Shown here piece after piece: positions 1 to 7,402 of a DNA stretch of 64,000 bases. Every line of letters starts with the position of its first letter. Positions within the stretch are counted from its first letter, which is position 1. The translations under genes and the position numbers were made by a program. The notes under the pieces were generated by a model. It worked only from the letters and a program-made list of their open reading frames with translations, had not been told where the DNA came from and searched no databases. This DNA comes from Actinosynnema pretiosum (GTDB lineage Bacteria > Actinomycetota > Actinomycetes > Mycobacteriales > Pseudonocardiaceae), in assembly GCF_024171695.1 (NCBI RefSeq), contig NZ_JAMTCF010000006.1, positions 186,001-250,000 of the forward strand, given 5' to 3'.

Positions 1-978
1 TACCGGGGCAGCAGTCCGCGCTTCCCCTACTACGCCTTGATCCCGCAGGCCCGGTTCCTGCCGTTCCTGGTCGAGAAGGCCCAGCGGCACAGCGGTTTCC
101 GGGTCGAGATGGGCGCCCGGTTCAGCGCGCTCCTGCACGACGGCGCCGGTCGCGTCGACGGGGTCCGGTACCGGCGGGACGGGGTCGAGCACGAGCTGCG
201 GGCCGACCTCGTGGTGGGCGCGGACGGGCGCAACTCCAAGGTGCTGCGGGAATCCGACCTCACCCCCGCCGAGCTGGCCTCGAACATCGACATCTGCTGG
301 TTCGCCGTGCCCCGGCTGCCCGACGACCCGAGCGGGGCCGGGCAGCTCGCGCTGATCACCGAGCCGGGCGCGGTGGTCGGGCTGCTCGGGCAGGGCGACA
401 CCTGGCAGATCGGGTTCACCCTGCCCGCCGGGCGGTTCGGGGCGCTCCGGGACGCCGGGGTCGAGCCGCTGAAGGACCTGGTGCGGCGGCGGACGCCGTG
501 GCTGGGCGCGCGGGTGGCGGAGCTGCGCGAGCCCGGCCAGCTCACCCTGCTGCCGATCCGGATCACCGAGGTGGACCGGTGGAGCAGGCCGGGGCTGCTG
601 CTCGTCGGGGACGCCGCGCACGTGATCTCCCCGGTGGGCGGCAACGGGATCAACTTCGCCATGATCGACGCCGCCGAGGCGGCGAACCTGCTGGTCGAAC
701 CGCTGCTGCGGGGTGACGCGCGCGCGATCGACGCGGCGGCGAGCGGGGTGCAGCGCTCCCGTGGCGCGCTGGTGGCCGGGGAGCAGCGGATGCAGGTGCG
801 GGTCGAGCGCGGGGTGGCCAGGCGGTTGGCCGAGCGCAGTCCCGGCGCGCCGCTGCCGATCCGCGTCCAGGGCAGCGTTCCGGGACTGGCCAGGTTCAGC
901 GCGCGCCGGTCCCTGCGCGCGCTGCGCGTCCCGCCGCCGTCGCAGGCGATCCTCGGACGATCGTCCACAGTGGACTAG
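1..978 (+). CDS. FAD-dependent monooxygenase, 3' part (5' end outside window)
   Basis: The visible 325 residues are the C-terminal two thirds or more of a PHBH-fold flavoprotein hydroxylase (FAD_binding_3 family). The FAD-contacting motif VVGADGRNSK is near residue 75 and the GD motif LLLVGDAAH near residue 200, followed by GGNGINFAM. These are diagnostic of NAD(P)H-dependent aromatic or polyketide hydroxylases. The N-terminal GxGxxG dinucleotide fold lies upstream of the window, and the frame is open from base 1, so no start is visible. The substrate cannot be deduced. The stop shares a CTAG tetranucleotide with the stop of the convergent binding-protein gene, so no room remains for a conventional terminator. 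Confidence 0.9.
   Translation, partial: YRGSSPRFPYYALIPQARFLPFLVEKAQRHSGFRVEMGARFSALLHDGAGRVDGVRYRRDGVEHELRADLVVGADGRNSKVLRESDLTPAELASNIDICWFAVPRLPDDPSGAGQLALITEPGAVVGLLGQGDTWQIGFTLPAGRFGALRDAGVEPLKDLVRRRTPWLGARVAELREPGQLTLLPIRITEVDRWSRPGLLLVGDAAHVISPVGGNGINFAMIDAAEAANLLVEPLLRGDARAIDAAASGVQRSRGALVAGEQRMQVRVERGVARRLAERSPGAPLPIRVQGSVPGLARFSARRSLRALRVPPPSQAILGRSSTVD
963..975. repeat. Genome-wide palindrome GTCCAC(A/T)GTGGAC, first copy
   Basis: This is a perfect 13-bp palindrome with a central A/T. Further copies are at 1158-1170, 8689-8701 and 22625-22637. Near-perfect copies are at 34878-34889 (12 of 13) and 60978-60990 (12 of 13). Within plus-strand genes it is read as Ser-Thr-Val-Asp. Six occurrences in 64 kb far exceed chance for such a long motif. 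I recall similar sequences being abundant in Pseudonocardiales genomes; that is memory, not a search. Confidence 0.7.
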
Positions 979-2480
979 GCCGACAGCCAGGCCCGGTCGA
1001 ACCTCGCCCACCCGTCGGTGTCCTGCCTGGCCGCCGCGACACCGCGCACGGCGGCCGTCGTGCCCGCGACCGCGTCCGCGTGGCCCCACACCAGCAGCGC
1101 GCCCTGGTCGTGCCGGACCCGCTGCACCCGCCGGTACAGCTCGCCGCGCGTGGCAGAGTCCACAGTGGACCTCGCCTGCTCCAGCGCGAGGTCGTGCTCC
1201 GGGTCGCGCCAGCCCGTCACGGCCCGCTCCTCCGCCGACTCCAGGTGGCCGGGGATCGTGGTCGGTTCGGCCCAGTAGCTCCACAGGCCGTCGCCCGCCG
1301 CCCGCTCGGCCGCGTAGGTCGCCTCGGGGCGGACCTCCACGGTCACCGCGACCCCGCCCTCGCGCAGCTGCCCCGCGTACAGCTCGGCGGCCTCCCGCAC
1401 GACCGGCAGCTCGGTGGTGCGCAGGGTGACCGCGAGGTCCCCGGCGCCCGCGCCGCGCAGCAGCTCCCGCGCGGCGGCCACGTCCCGCAGGCGCTGCGGC
1501 AGGTCGCCCGCGTAGTGCTGGAACCCCTTGCCGAACAGGTCGTTGCCCACCTCGCCGCGCCCGCCGAGCACCTGCCCGACCAGGGCGGTCCGGTCGGCCA
1601 GCAGGCGGAACGCCGCGCGCACGCGGGGGTCGTCGAACGGGGCCCGGTCGGCGCGCATCGCGAAGCCGTGCGCGACGCCGCCCCGCGCGGTGAGCGCGCG
1701 CAGCGACGAACCGGCCGCGTCCACGAACGCGGGGCCGAGGCCGTGCGCGTACTCGGCCCCGCCCGCGCGCAGCGCCGCGACCCGCGCGGCCTCGTCGCCC
1801 GCCGTCAGCACGTGCAGCTCGGCCAGGTGCGGCGCGCCGTCCCAGTGGTCGGCGAACGCGCGCGCGACCAGCAGCCGCCCCGGCTCGAACGCGGCGAGGG
1901 CGAACGGGCCGGTGCCCACGGCCTTGGCCGGGTCGGCGTAGTCGGCGGGGACGATCGCGGTCCCCGCGCCCGCGAGCAGGGCGGGCAGCTCGGCGGTGGG
2001 GGCGGTCAGCGCGAGCTCGACCGTGGTGGCGTCGGCGGCCCGGCTGTTGGCCAGGTCCAGCGCGGCCAGGGCGGACCGCGCGACGCGGCCTTGGGCGTTC
2101 GGGTCGGTGACGCGGGCCAGGGTGGCGAGCACGTCGTCCGGGGTGAGCACCCGGCCGTCGTGGAAGCGGGCCTCGCGCAGGGTGAAGCGCCACACGGTGG
2201 CGTCGGCGTCGGACTCCCAGCGCTTGGCCAGGCGGGGCACCGGCCGCAGGTCGTCGTCCAGCTCGACCAGCTTGTCGAACAGCGCCTTGTGCCGCGCCCG
2301 GTCCAGCGGGGTCGGCGGGACGTGCGGGTCCAGCGACTCGGCCGCGCCCGCGCCGGGGAACAGGGCGCGCAGCGCGCCGCCGGTGGTGGCCTGGCCGTTG
2401 GGCGCGACCTCCTCGGCCGAGGCGGTGCACCCGGCGAGGGCCGCGCCACCCGCGAGCGCCAGGAAACCACGACGGGTCAT
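975..2480 (-). CDS. ABC transporter substrate-binding lipoprotein, family 5 (peptide/nickel type)
   Basis: This 501-residue protein begins with MTRRGFLALAGGAALAGC, which combines a twin-arginine motif (R3R4) with a lipobox cysteine at C18. It should therefore be a Tat-exported lipoprotein on the outer face of the membrane. The rest matches extracellular solute-binding proteins of the DppA/OppA type: the segment around FTLREARFHDGRVLTPDDV is the typical family signature. The ATG at 2480 is conventional, but GGAGG lies 8 nt before an in-frame TTG at 2492, which may be the true start (4 residues longer). No permease or ATPase gene is adjacent, so it is an orphan binding protein with an unknown ligand. 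Confidence 0.9.
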   Translation of the reverse strand: MTRRGFLALAGGAALAGCTASAEEVAPNGQATTGGALRALFPGAGAAESLDPHVPPTPLDRARHKALFDKLVELDDDLRPVPRLAKRWESDADATVWRFTLREARFHDGRVLTPDDVLATLARVTDPNAQGRVARSALAALDLANSRAADATTVELALTAPTAELPALLAGAGTAIVPADYADPAKAVGTGPFALAAFEPGRLLVARAFADHWDGAPHLAELHVLTAGDEAARVAALRAGGAEYAHGLGPAFVDAAGSSLRALTARGGVAHGFAMRADRAPFDDPRVRAAFRLLADRTALVGQVLGGRGEVGNDLFGKGFQHYAGDLPQRLRDVAAARELLRGAGAGDLAVTLRTTELPVVREAAELYAGQLREGGVAVTVEVRPEATYAAERAAGDGLWSYWAEPTTIPGHLESAEERAVTGWRDPEHDLALEQARSTVDSATRGELYRRVQRVRHDQGALLVWGHADAVAGTTAAVRGVAAARQDTDGWARFDRAWLSA

Positions 2481-2849
2481 GGTGGTGCGCAACGGAAGAA
2501 CCTCCGGGCGGAACGTCGGTGGCCGGTTCCCGGCGTGATCGACAGTACTGGTCCGGCCCGGCCGGGCTTCGCCTGCGGGTGGGAACGCGGCGCGCGCCCA
2601 CCGGGGTCCAGCTTCACGGTGCGCGCGGGCGCGGGCAAGCGGTTTCCCGTCAGCGGGAAACCGCCGGTAGCGGCGGGTGGAGCAGCGGGGTGGGCCCTTC
2701 GGGGCACACGCGGGCGCGGGGCGGTGACGCGACCTGGGGCGGGGGCGGAGGCATGCGGGAACCGGAGCACGCGAACGGCGCATCGGGGTGATCGGGAAAC
2801 CCGATCGGCGGAGGCGTCCGGTCGGACGCCGCCCGCAGGCCGCTACCGG
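2481..2849. other. Non-coding stretch between binding-protein gene and lexA
   Basis: About 370 bases hold the promoter region of the leftward binding-protein gene and, next to lexA, two hairpins described separately. Open frames here have no recognisable protein features. Confidence 0.6.
2790..2830 (-). terminator. Tandem hairpins downstream of lexA
   Basis: Two perfect inverted repeats follow the leftward lexA gene: GGCGTCCG/CGGACGCC (2813-2820 with 2823-2830) and GATCGGG/CCCGATC (2790-2796 with 2800-2806, loop AAA). Neither has a T-tract, which is usual for high-GC actinomycete terminators. Confidence 0.6.
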
Positions 2850-3509
2850 TCAGACGCTGCGGATGACCGAGACCACGACCCCGAGGATCGTGGCCCGGTC
2901 GCCGTTGATCTCCCGGTAGTCCTTGTTCCTCGGCTCCAGCACCACGTGCCCGCCGCGCCGCTGGTAGACCTTCACGGTCGCCTCGTCGTCGATCATCGCC
3001 GCGACGACCTGCCCGGAGCGCGCCTCGTGCTGCTGCCGCACCACCACGAGGTCGCCGTCGCAGATGGCCGCGTCGACCATCGAGTCGCCGCGCACCCGCA
3101 GCGCGAACACGGTGCCCCGGCCGGTCAGGTCGCGGGAGAGGGTGAGCACGTCGTCCACGTGCTCCTCGGCCGCGATGGGCGCGCCCGCCGCGATGTGGCC
3201 GACCACCGGCACGGCCACCGCGTCGGCGGACTGGGCGCGCGCCTCGGGGCGCAGGAACAGCCGCACGTCGACCGGGCGCGACACCGACGTCCCGCGCCGC
3301 AGGAAACCGCGCTCCTCCAGCGCGGCCAGGTGCCGGGAGACGGAGGAGGTGGAGCGCAGGCCGACCGCGTCGCCGATCTCGCGGGTGCTGGGCGCGTACC
3401 CGTGCCGCCGGACCGAGTCCCGGATGACCTCCAGGACGCGCCGCTGCCGCTCGGGCAGGGCCGAGGTGTCGAGGTGGTCGAGGTCGTCGGAGTCGTCGTG
3501 CGCGGTCAC
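2850..3509 (-). CDS. lexA: LexA repressor, SOS regulator
   Basis: This 219-residue protein is the SOS transcriptional repressor and self-cleaving serine protease. The N-terminal winged helix covers about residues 20-75, with a recognition region near STREIGDAVG. The latent protease domain shows the cleavage bond Ala108-Gly109 in HIAAGAP, nucleophile Ser143 in RGDSM and general-base Lys180 in ATVKVY. Length and order match actinobacterial LexA, so it should bind its own and DNA-damage promoters and be inactivated by RecA-stimulated autocleavage. The start is a GTG. I did not find a clear TCGAAC-N4-GTTCGA box in the 150 bases upstream, where only a partial TCGAA lies just before the start. Confidence 0.97.
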   Translation of the reverse strand: MTAHDDSDDLDHLDTSALPERQRRVLEVIRDSVRRHGYAPSTREIGDAVGLRSTSSVSRHLAALEERGFLRRGTSVSRPVDVRLFLRPEARAQSADAVAVPVVGHIAAGAPIAAEEHVDDVLTLSRDLTGRGTVFALRVRGDSMVDAAICDGDLVVVRQQHEARSGQVVAAMIDDEATVKVYQRRGGHVVLEPRNKDYREINGDRATILGVVVSVIRSV

Positions 3510-3660
3510 CCGTCGAATCTTAGGCGCACCGGTTCACCGGTCCGCCGCAGCCACCGCTCCCGGCGTGGCGCGACCCGGCGGGAATTTACCGGAAAAACAC
3601 TGGACAGGGGTTGTCCAAGTGCGACACTGTGGGCCGCTTTTCACTCTACCGGGGGTATCG

Positions 3661-3960
3661 ATGGTCATCTGGGGTTGGCGCACCAAGGCTTTCCTGCTGG
3701 GGATGGTGACGCTGCTGTGCGCGCAGTGCGGCAACCCGGCCGCGCAGGCGGTGCACAAGCTCGTCACCAAGTTCACGCTGTTCTTCATCCCGCTGTTCCC
3801 GGTGCGGATCAAGCGGGTCGTGCAGTGCACGTTCTGCGGCACGGAGGGCAAGCTGACCAAGGAGCAGGCCGAGCAGCTGGTCGCGCAGGGCGCCGGGCAG
3901 CCGCAGCAGCCCGTGCAGCAGGCGCCCCAGCAGCAGCCGCAGCACCCCGGTTACTTCTGA
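3661..3960 (+). CDS. Small zinc-ribbon membrane-associated protein
   Basis: This 99-residue protein has paired cysteines C20/C23 and C56/C59 in two CxxC knuckles, which should bind one zinc ion. Between them is a hydrophobic stretch (about residues 36-48, KFTLFFIPLFPV) that may enter the membrane. The C-terminal 35 residues are Gln- and Pro-rich (QQPVQQAPQQQPQ) and probably disordered. It resembles the widespread actinobacterial zinc-ribbon family of unknown function. The ATG at 3661 follows a 150-base leader after the divergent lexA start. A strong hairpin follows the gene. No function can be assigned beyond zinc binding. Confidence 0.8.
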   Translation: MVIWGWRTKAFLLGMVTLLCAQCGNPAAQAVHKLVTKFTLFFIPLFPVRIKRVVQCTFCGTEGKLTKEQAEQLVAQGAGQPQQPVQQAPQQQPQHPGYF

Positions 3961-3984
3961 GCGGAATTCCCCGCTCGAAAGCGC

Positions 3985-4042
3985 GAAAACCCCTTTTCCC
4001 CCGAATCGGACTTCCTCCCGACGCGGGCGAGAAGGGGTTTTC
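3985..4042. terminator. Bidirectional terminator between convergent genes
   Basis: The arms GAAAACCCCTTTTC (3985-3998) and GAGAAGGGGTTTTC (4029-4042) pair over 14 positions with one G-T mismatch around a 30-base loop. A T-run follows on one strand and an A-run precedes on the other, so it can stop both the zinc-ribbon gene and the leftward transporter gene. Confidence 0.85.
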
Positions 4043-4078
4043 CCGTTCGGGGCTCCCGACCCCGCTACCCGATTCCGG

Positions 4079-5287
4079 TCAGGCGTTCGCGCGCCCCTGC
4101 TTGAGCACGCCCGCGAGCGCCACGACGAGAACGCCCGCGATCGGCACCACGACCAGACCCCAGCGCAGGCTCGACGCGTCCGCGATGAGCCCCACGACCG
4201 GCGGGGACAGCAGGAAGCCCAGGCGCATCAGCCAGGACACCACGGTCAGCCCCGTGCCGGGCCGGAGCCCCGGCAGCTCGTCCGCCTCGTGCATCGCGGC
4301 GGGCACCAGGGTCGCGATGCCCAGACCGGCCGCCGCGAAGCCCACGACGGTGCCGGGCACGGTCGGCAGCGCGAGCGCGAGGCCGAAGCCGACCGCGACG
4401 ATCACCCCGCCCGCCCTGGCCACGGTGCGCTGGCCGAACCGGTCGACCAGCCGGTCGCCGCTGATCCTGCCGATGAACTGGGTGCCCACCAGCGCGATGT
4501 ACCCGGCGGCGGCGAGCGCGGCGGGCGCGCCGAGGTCGCCGAGGTAGAGGGCGGCCCACGAGTTGCCCGCGTCCTCCACGAGGGTGCCCGCCGTGGCGAT
4601 GAGCACGAGCGCCGCGAGCACCGGCACGACCCGGCCCGCCGAGGCGAACCGGCCCGCGCCGCCGGGGGTGGCGACCGGTTCGGGCTGGTCGGCGTCCTCG
4701 GGGCCGGGCAGGCTGAACCGCAGGGCGGTCAGCGCGACCACGGCCAGCAGCGCGACCGCGCCGATCAGGTGCGGCGCCCGGTCGATCCCGAGCGCGATCG
4801 CGCCCGCCGACATGGCCCCGCCGGTCACCGCGCCGATGGACCAGACGGCGTGGAACGAGTTGATGATCGAGCGGCGGTAGCGGCGCTGCACGCGCAGGCC
4901 GTGCGCGTTCTGGGCCACGTCGGTGATCGAGTCCATCGCGCCCGCGACGAACCCGGCGGCGGCGAACGCGAGCGTGACCGGGGCGAGGCCCGCGCCGATG
5001 ACGCCGAGCCCGGCGAGCAGGGTGCTCACGACGGCGACCCTGGCCGAGCCGAACCGTCGGACCAGCACGCCCGCCGCCAGCCCCGCCACGATCGCGCCCG
5101 CCGGGAACGCGGCGACGGCGAGGCCGTAGGCGGAGTTGCCCATGCCCAGCTCGGCCTTGATCTCGGGGTAGCGCGGGATGAGGTTGGCGATCAGCGCGCC
5201 GTTGGTGAAGAACATCGCGGCCACGGCGGCGCGGGCCCGGACGTCCTCCCGAGCGGGGCGGACATCGGTGTCAGCTGGCATGGGCAC
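4079..5287 (-). CDS. MFS transporter, probable drug or metabolite exporter
   Basis: This is a 402-residue polytopic membrane protein of the major facilitator superfamily with about 12 hydrophobic segments in two halves. The loop after helix 2 (VLVRRFGSARV) and the equivalent loop in the second half (RLVDRFGQRTVARAGG) are the charged cytoplasmic loop-2/3 and loop-8/9 motifs of the family. It is transcribed divergently from a TetR regulator, and the shared intergenic region carries a perfect palindrome. This arrangement is typical of an efflux pump induced by its substrate. The substrate is not predictable. Two nearby ATGs at the N-terminus (5287 and 5281) are equally plausible starts. Confidence 0.9.
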   Translation of the reverse strand: MPMPADTDVRPAREDVRARAAVAAMFFTNGALIANLIPRYPEIKAELGMGNSAYGLAVAAFPAGAIVAGLAAGVLVRRFGSARVAVVSTLLAGLGVIGAGLAPVTLAFAAAGFVAGAMDSITDVAQNAHGLRVQRRYRRSIINSFHAVWSIGAVTGGAMSAGAIALGIDRAPHLIGAVALLAVVALTALRFSLPGPEDADQPEPVATPGGAGRFASAGRVVPVLAALVLIATAGTLVEDAGNSWAALYLGDLGAPAALAAAGYIALVGTQFIGRISGDRLVDRFGQRTVARAGGVIVAVGFGLALALPTVPGTVVGFAAAGLGIATLVPAAMHEADELPGLRPGTGLTVVSWLMRLGFLLSPPVVGLIADASSLRWGLVVVPIAGVLVVALAGVLKQGRANA

Positions 5288-5300
5288 GTTCTTACCCGTC

Positions 5301-5320
5301 CAGTGTACGTTTGTACACTG
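5301..5320. promoter_or_regulatory. TetR-type operator between MFS and tetR genes
   Basis: CAGTGTAC-GTTT-GTACACTG is a perfect 8-bp inverted repeat with a 4-bp centre. It lies 14 bases from the transporter start and 33 bases from the regulator start, so one bound repressor dimer pair could control both genes. Confidence 0.85.
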
Positions 5321-5352
5321 CGCGCGGCTGACGATTTCCGGGGAGGCGGGGC

Positions 5353-6042
5353 GTGGGCGAGCACGACGCGGGGACCGGGGGCGGCGGGGAAGCGGACGCC
5401 GAGGCCGGGGACGGCGGGACCGGAGGCGCGGGCGCCAAGGCCTCGGCGCGGGCGACCGGATCGCGCAGGCCCGATCCCGGCAGGCGGGACCGGATCATCG
5501 ACGCCTGCCTGGACGTGATCGCCGAGGTCGGGGTGGACGGCGCGTCGCACCGGGGCATCGCCGCCGCGGCCGGGGTGCCGCTGGGGTCGATGACCTACCA
5601 CTTCGACGGGATGCGGCAACTGCTGCGCGAGGCGTTCGGCCGGTTCGCGGGGACCGTGGCGGCCGGGTTCGAGGCGCGCATGGCCGCCGCAGCGGACGCC
5701 GGGGAGGCCGCCGACGCGGTCGTGGAGATCATCACCGTGGACACCCTGAGCACCCAGCGGGACCTGGTGCTCACGCACGAGCTGTACACCCTGGCCGCGC
5801 GCGACCCGGAGTGCCGGGACATCACCAACGCGTGGATGGCCGCCAGCAGGCGCGCCCTGGAGCGGCACTTCGACCCGCTCACGGCCAGGCTGCTCGACGC
5901 CCTGATCGAGGGAATGTCGATCCACCGCGCGCTGGACACCGAGCCGCACGACCGGGCCGCCGCCGTGGCCGCCGTCGAGCGGATCACCGGGCAGCGCGTC
6001 ACCGGACAGCGCGTTACCGGGCAGGCGGACGGGCGCGTGTAA
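5353..6042 (+). CDS. TetR family transcriptional regulator
   Basis: This 229-residue repressor starts at a GTG with a GGGAGG sequence just upstream. The first 35 or so residues are Gly/Ala-rich and look disordered. The TetR helix-turn-helix follows (RIIDACLDVIAEVG, then GIAAAAGVPLGSMTYHF), and an all-helical ligand-binding domain fills the rest. The C-terminus carries a short in-frame triplication (ITGQRV, TGQRV, TGQAD) from a 15-bp repeat. It probably represses itself and the divergent MFS gene through the palindrome at 5301-5320, and releases on binding the exported compound. The ligand is unknown. Confidence 0.92.
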   Translation: MGEHDAGTGGGGEADAEAGDGGTGGAGAKASARATGSRRPDPGRRDRIIDACLDVIAEVGVDGASHRGIAAAAGVPLGSMTYHFDGMRQLLREAFGRFAGTVAAGFEARMAAAADAGEAADAVVEIITVDTLSTQRDLVLTHELYTLAARDPECRDITNAWMAASRRALERHFDPLTARLLDALIEGMSIHRALDTEPHDRAAAVAAVERITGQRVTGQRVTGQADGRV

Positions 6043-6102
6043 CGCCCGGACCAGCCCCGATATGCCGAGATACCCCTGTGACCTGCGCCATGCCCCCATT
6101 CA

Positions 6103-6116
6103 CTTGAAGCTTCAAG
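6103..6116. promoter_or_regulatory. MarR-type operator upstream of ribA operon
   Basis: CTTGAAGCTTCAAG is a perfect 14-bp palindrome 47 bases before the ribA start. Its form is typical of MarR/SlyA-family sites, and the operon itself encodes a MarR protein, so autoregulation is the simplest reading. Confidence 0.75.
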
Positions 6117-6138
6117 CCCAACCGACCTAGCATCATTT

Positions 6139-6155
6139 CAAGTTTCAAACACTTG
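6139..6155. promoter_or_regulatory. Second candidate operator overlapping the ribA RBS region
   Basis: CAAGT-N7-ACTTG, together with an internal TTTCAA, is a weaker relative of the palindrome at 6103-6116. It ends at the ribosome binding site GGAG (6155-6158), so a bound regulator would also cover the translation start region. Confidence 0.5.
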
Positions 6156-6163
6156 GAGTGCTG

Positions 6164-6871
6164 ATGGCCATCGACTTCCCCGCGCCCCCCGCCGCGACCG
6201 TGCGCACCAGGGTCCGCGTCCCGCTGCGGTTCCCCGACGGCTACCGCACCACCGCCGACGTGCTCACCTTCCGGGGCCTCGCCGACGAGCGCGAGCACCT
6301 GCTCCTGGGCCTCGGCGACTGGGAGACAGCCGTGGCGCTCGCCGGGAAGGGCGGGACCGCTCCCCTGGTCCGCCCGCACAGCGAGTGCCTCACCGGTGAC
6401 GTGTTCGGCTCGCAGCGCTGCGACTGCGGCCCGCAGCTGCGCGAGGCCGTCGAGCGCATCGCGGACACCGGCGGGTTCCTGCTGTACCTGCGCCAGGAGG
6501 GTCGCGGCATCGGCCTGTACGCCAAGCTCGACGCCTACGCGCTCCAGGACTCCGGCATGGACACCTACGAGGCGAACGTGGCGCTGGGCAGGGGCGAGGA
6601 CGAGCGCGACTACCGCGCCGCCGCGCAGATGCTGCTCGCCGCGGGCGCAGACTGCGTCCGGCTGCTGAGCAACAACCCCGACAAGGCCGTCCAGCTCCAG
6701 GGCTACGGCGTCACCGTCACCGAGCGCGTCCCCACCGGCGTGCACCTCTCGGACGCCAACGCCCGCTACCTGACCGCCAAGCGCGACCACACCGCGCACA
6801 CCCTCGACCTGGCCCACCCGGTCGTGCACCCCCGGCTGGGTGACGTGGTCGGGGCCGAGCTGGCCTCGTGA
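6164..6871 (+). CDS. ribA: GTP cyclohydrolase II
   Basis: This 235-residue stand-alone GTP cyclohydrolase II converts GTP to 2,5-diamino-6-ribosylamino-4(3H)-pyrimidinone 5'-phosphate, formate and pyrophosphate, the first step of riboflavin synthesis. The zinc ligands C75, C86 and C88 sit in ECLTGDVFGSQRCDC, and the catalytic/GTP loop RQEGRGIGL is at about 110-118. There is no fused DHBP synthase domain, unlike common housekeeping ribBA fusions. The ATG at 6164 is preferred because GGAG (6155-6158) gives proper spacing; the upstream GTG at 6158 overlaps that GGAG. The gene overlaps marR by 4 bases and shares an operon with ribD. MarR control and the absence of ribE/ribH suggest an accessory or specialised pterin/flavin pathway. 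Confidence 0.93.
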   Translation: MAIDFPAPPAATVRTRVRVPLRFPDGYRTTADVLTFRGLADEREHLLLGLGDWETAVALAGKGGTAPLVRPHSECLTGDVFGSQRCDCGPQLREAVERIADTGGFLLYLRQEGRGIGLYAKLDAYALQDSGMDTYEANVALGRGEDERDYRAAAQMLLAAGADCVRLLSNNPDKAVQLQGYGVTVTERVPTGVHLSDANARYLTAKRDHTAHTLDLAHPVVHPRLGDVVGAELAS

Positions 6872-7383
6872 CGGCGGACCTCGGCCGCGCCGACCTGGAG
6901 GAGACCGACGGCGACGGCGACCCGCGCTGGCTGGACGGCCGCGAGATGGCCGCGTGGCTGGCGCTGCTGCGGGTGGTCAGCGTGCTCCCGCAGGCGCTGG
7001 ACCGGCAGCTGCGGGACGAGGTCGGGATCAGCCACACCTACTACTCGATGCTGGCCGTGCTCTCCGACCACCCGGAGCGCACGCTCAGCATGGGCGAGCT
7101 GGCCAGGCTCGCCGCGACCAGCCCGTCCCGCCTGACCCACGCGATCGCCGCGATGGAGAAGCGCGGGTGGGTGCGCCGCAGGCAGTGCGGTGCGGACCGC
7201 AGGGTGCAGTACGCGACCCTGACGGACGAGGGGCTGGCGGTGCTGCGGCGCGTCGCGCCCGCGCACGTGGCCGAGGTGCGCAGGCTGGTGTTCGACCGGA
7301 TCGGCCCGGAGCGGGTCGAGGAGCTGCGGGCGATCGCCTCGCTGCTCGCCGACGGGTTGGCCGAGGAGTGCGGGACGCCGTGA
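6868..7383 (+). CDS. MarR family transcriptional regulator
   Basis: This is a 171-residue MarR-type dimeric winged-helix protein. The core runs from about residue 30: GISHTYYSMLAVLSDHP, then the recognition region LARLAATSPSRLTHAIAAME, then the wing RRRQCGADRRVQYATLTDEG. The start GTG overlaps the ribA stop in GTGA, implying translational coupling. It sits between ribA and ribD, so the likely targets are the CTTGAAGCTTCAAG palindrome and its neighbour upstream of the operon. Such regulators usually respond to small aromatic ligands or oxidants. The inducer is unknown, and whether it represses or activates is inferred only from family habit. Confidence 0.9.
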   Translation: MTADLGRADLEETDGDGDPRWLDGREMAAWLALLRVVSVLPQALDRQLRDEVGISHTYYSMLAVLSDHPERTLSMGELARLAATSPSRLTHAIAAMEKRGWVRRRQCGADRRVQYATLTDEGLAVLRRVAPAHVAEVRRLVFDRIGPERVEELRAIASLLADGLAEECGTP

Positions 7384-7402
7384 GGGCACGAGGGGACGGG
7401 CT

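Noticed and set aside
5353..5460. Later start for the TetR gene directly before the HTH
   Set aside because: The GTG at 5353 has the only good ribosome binding site, so the disordered N-terminal tail is kept.
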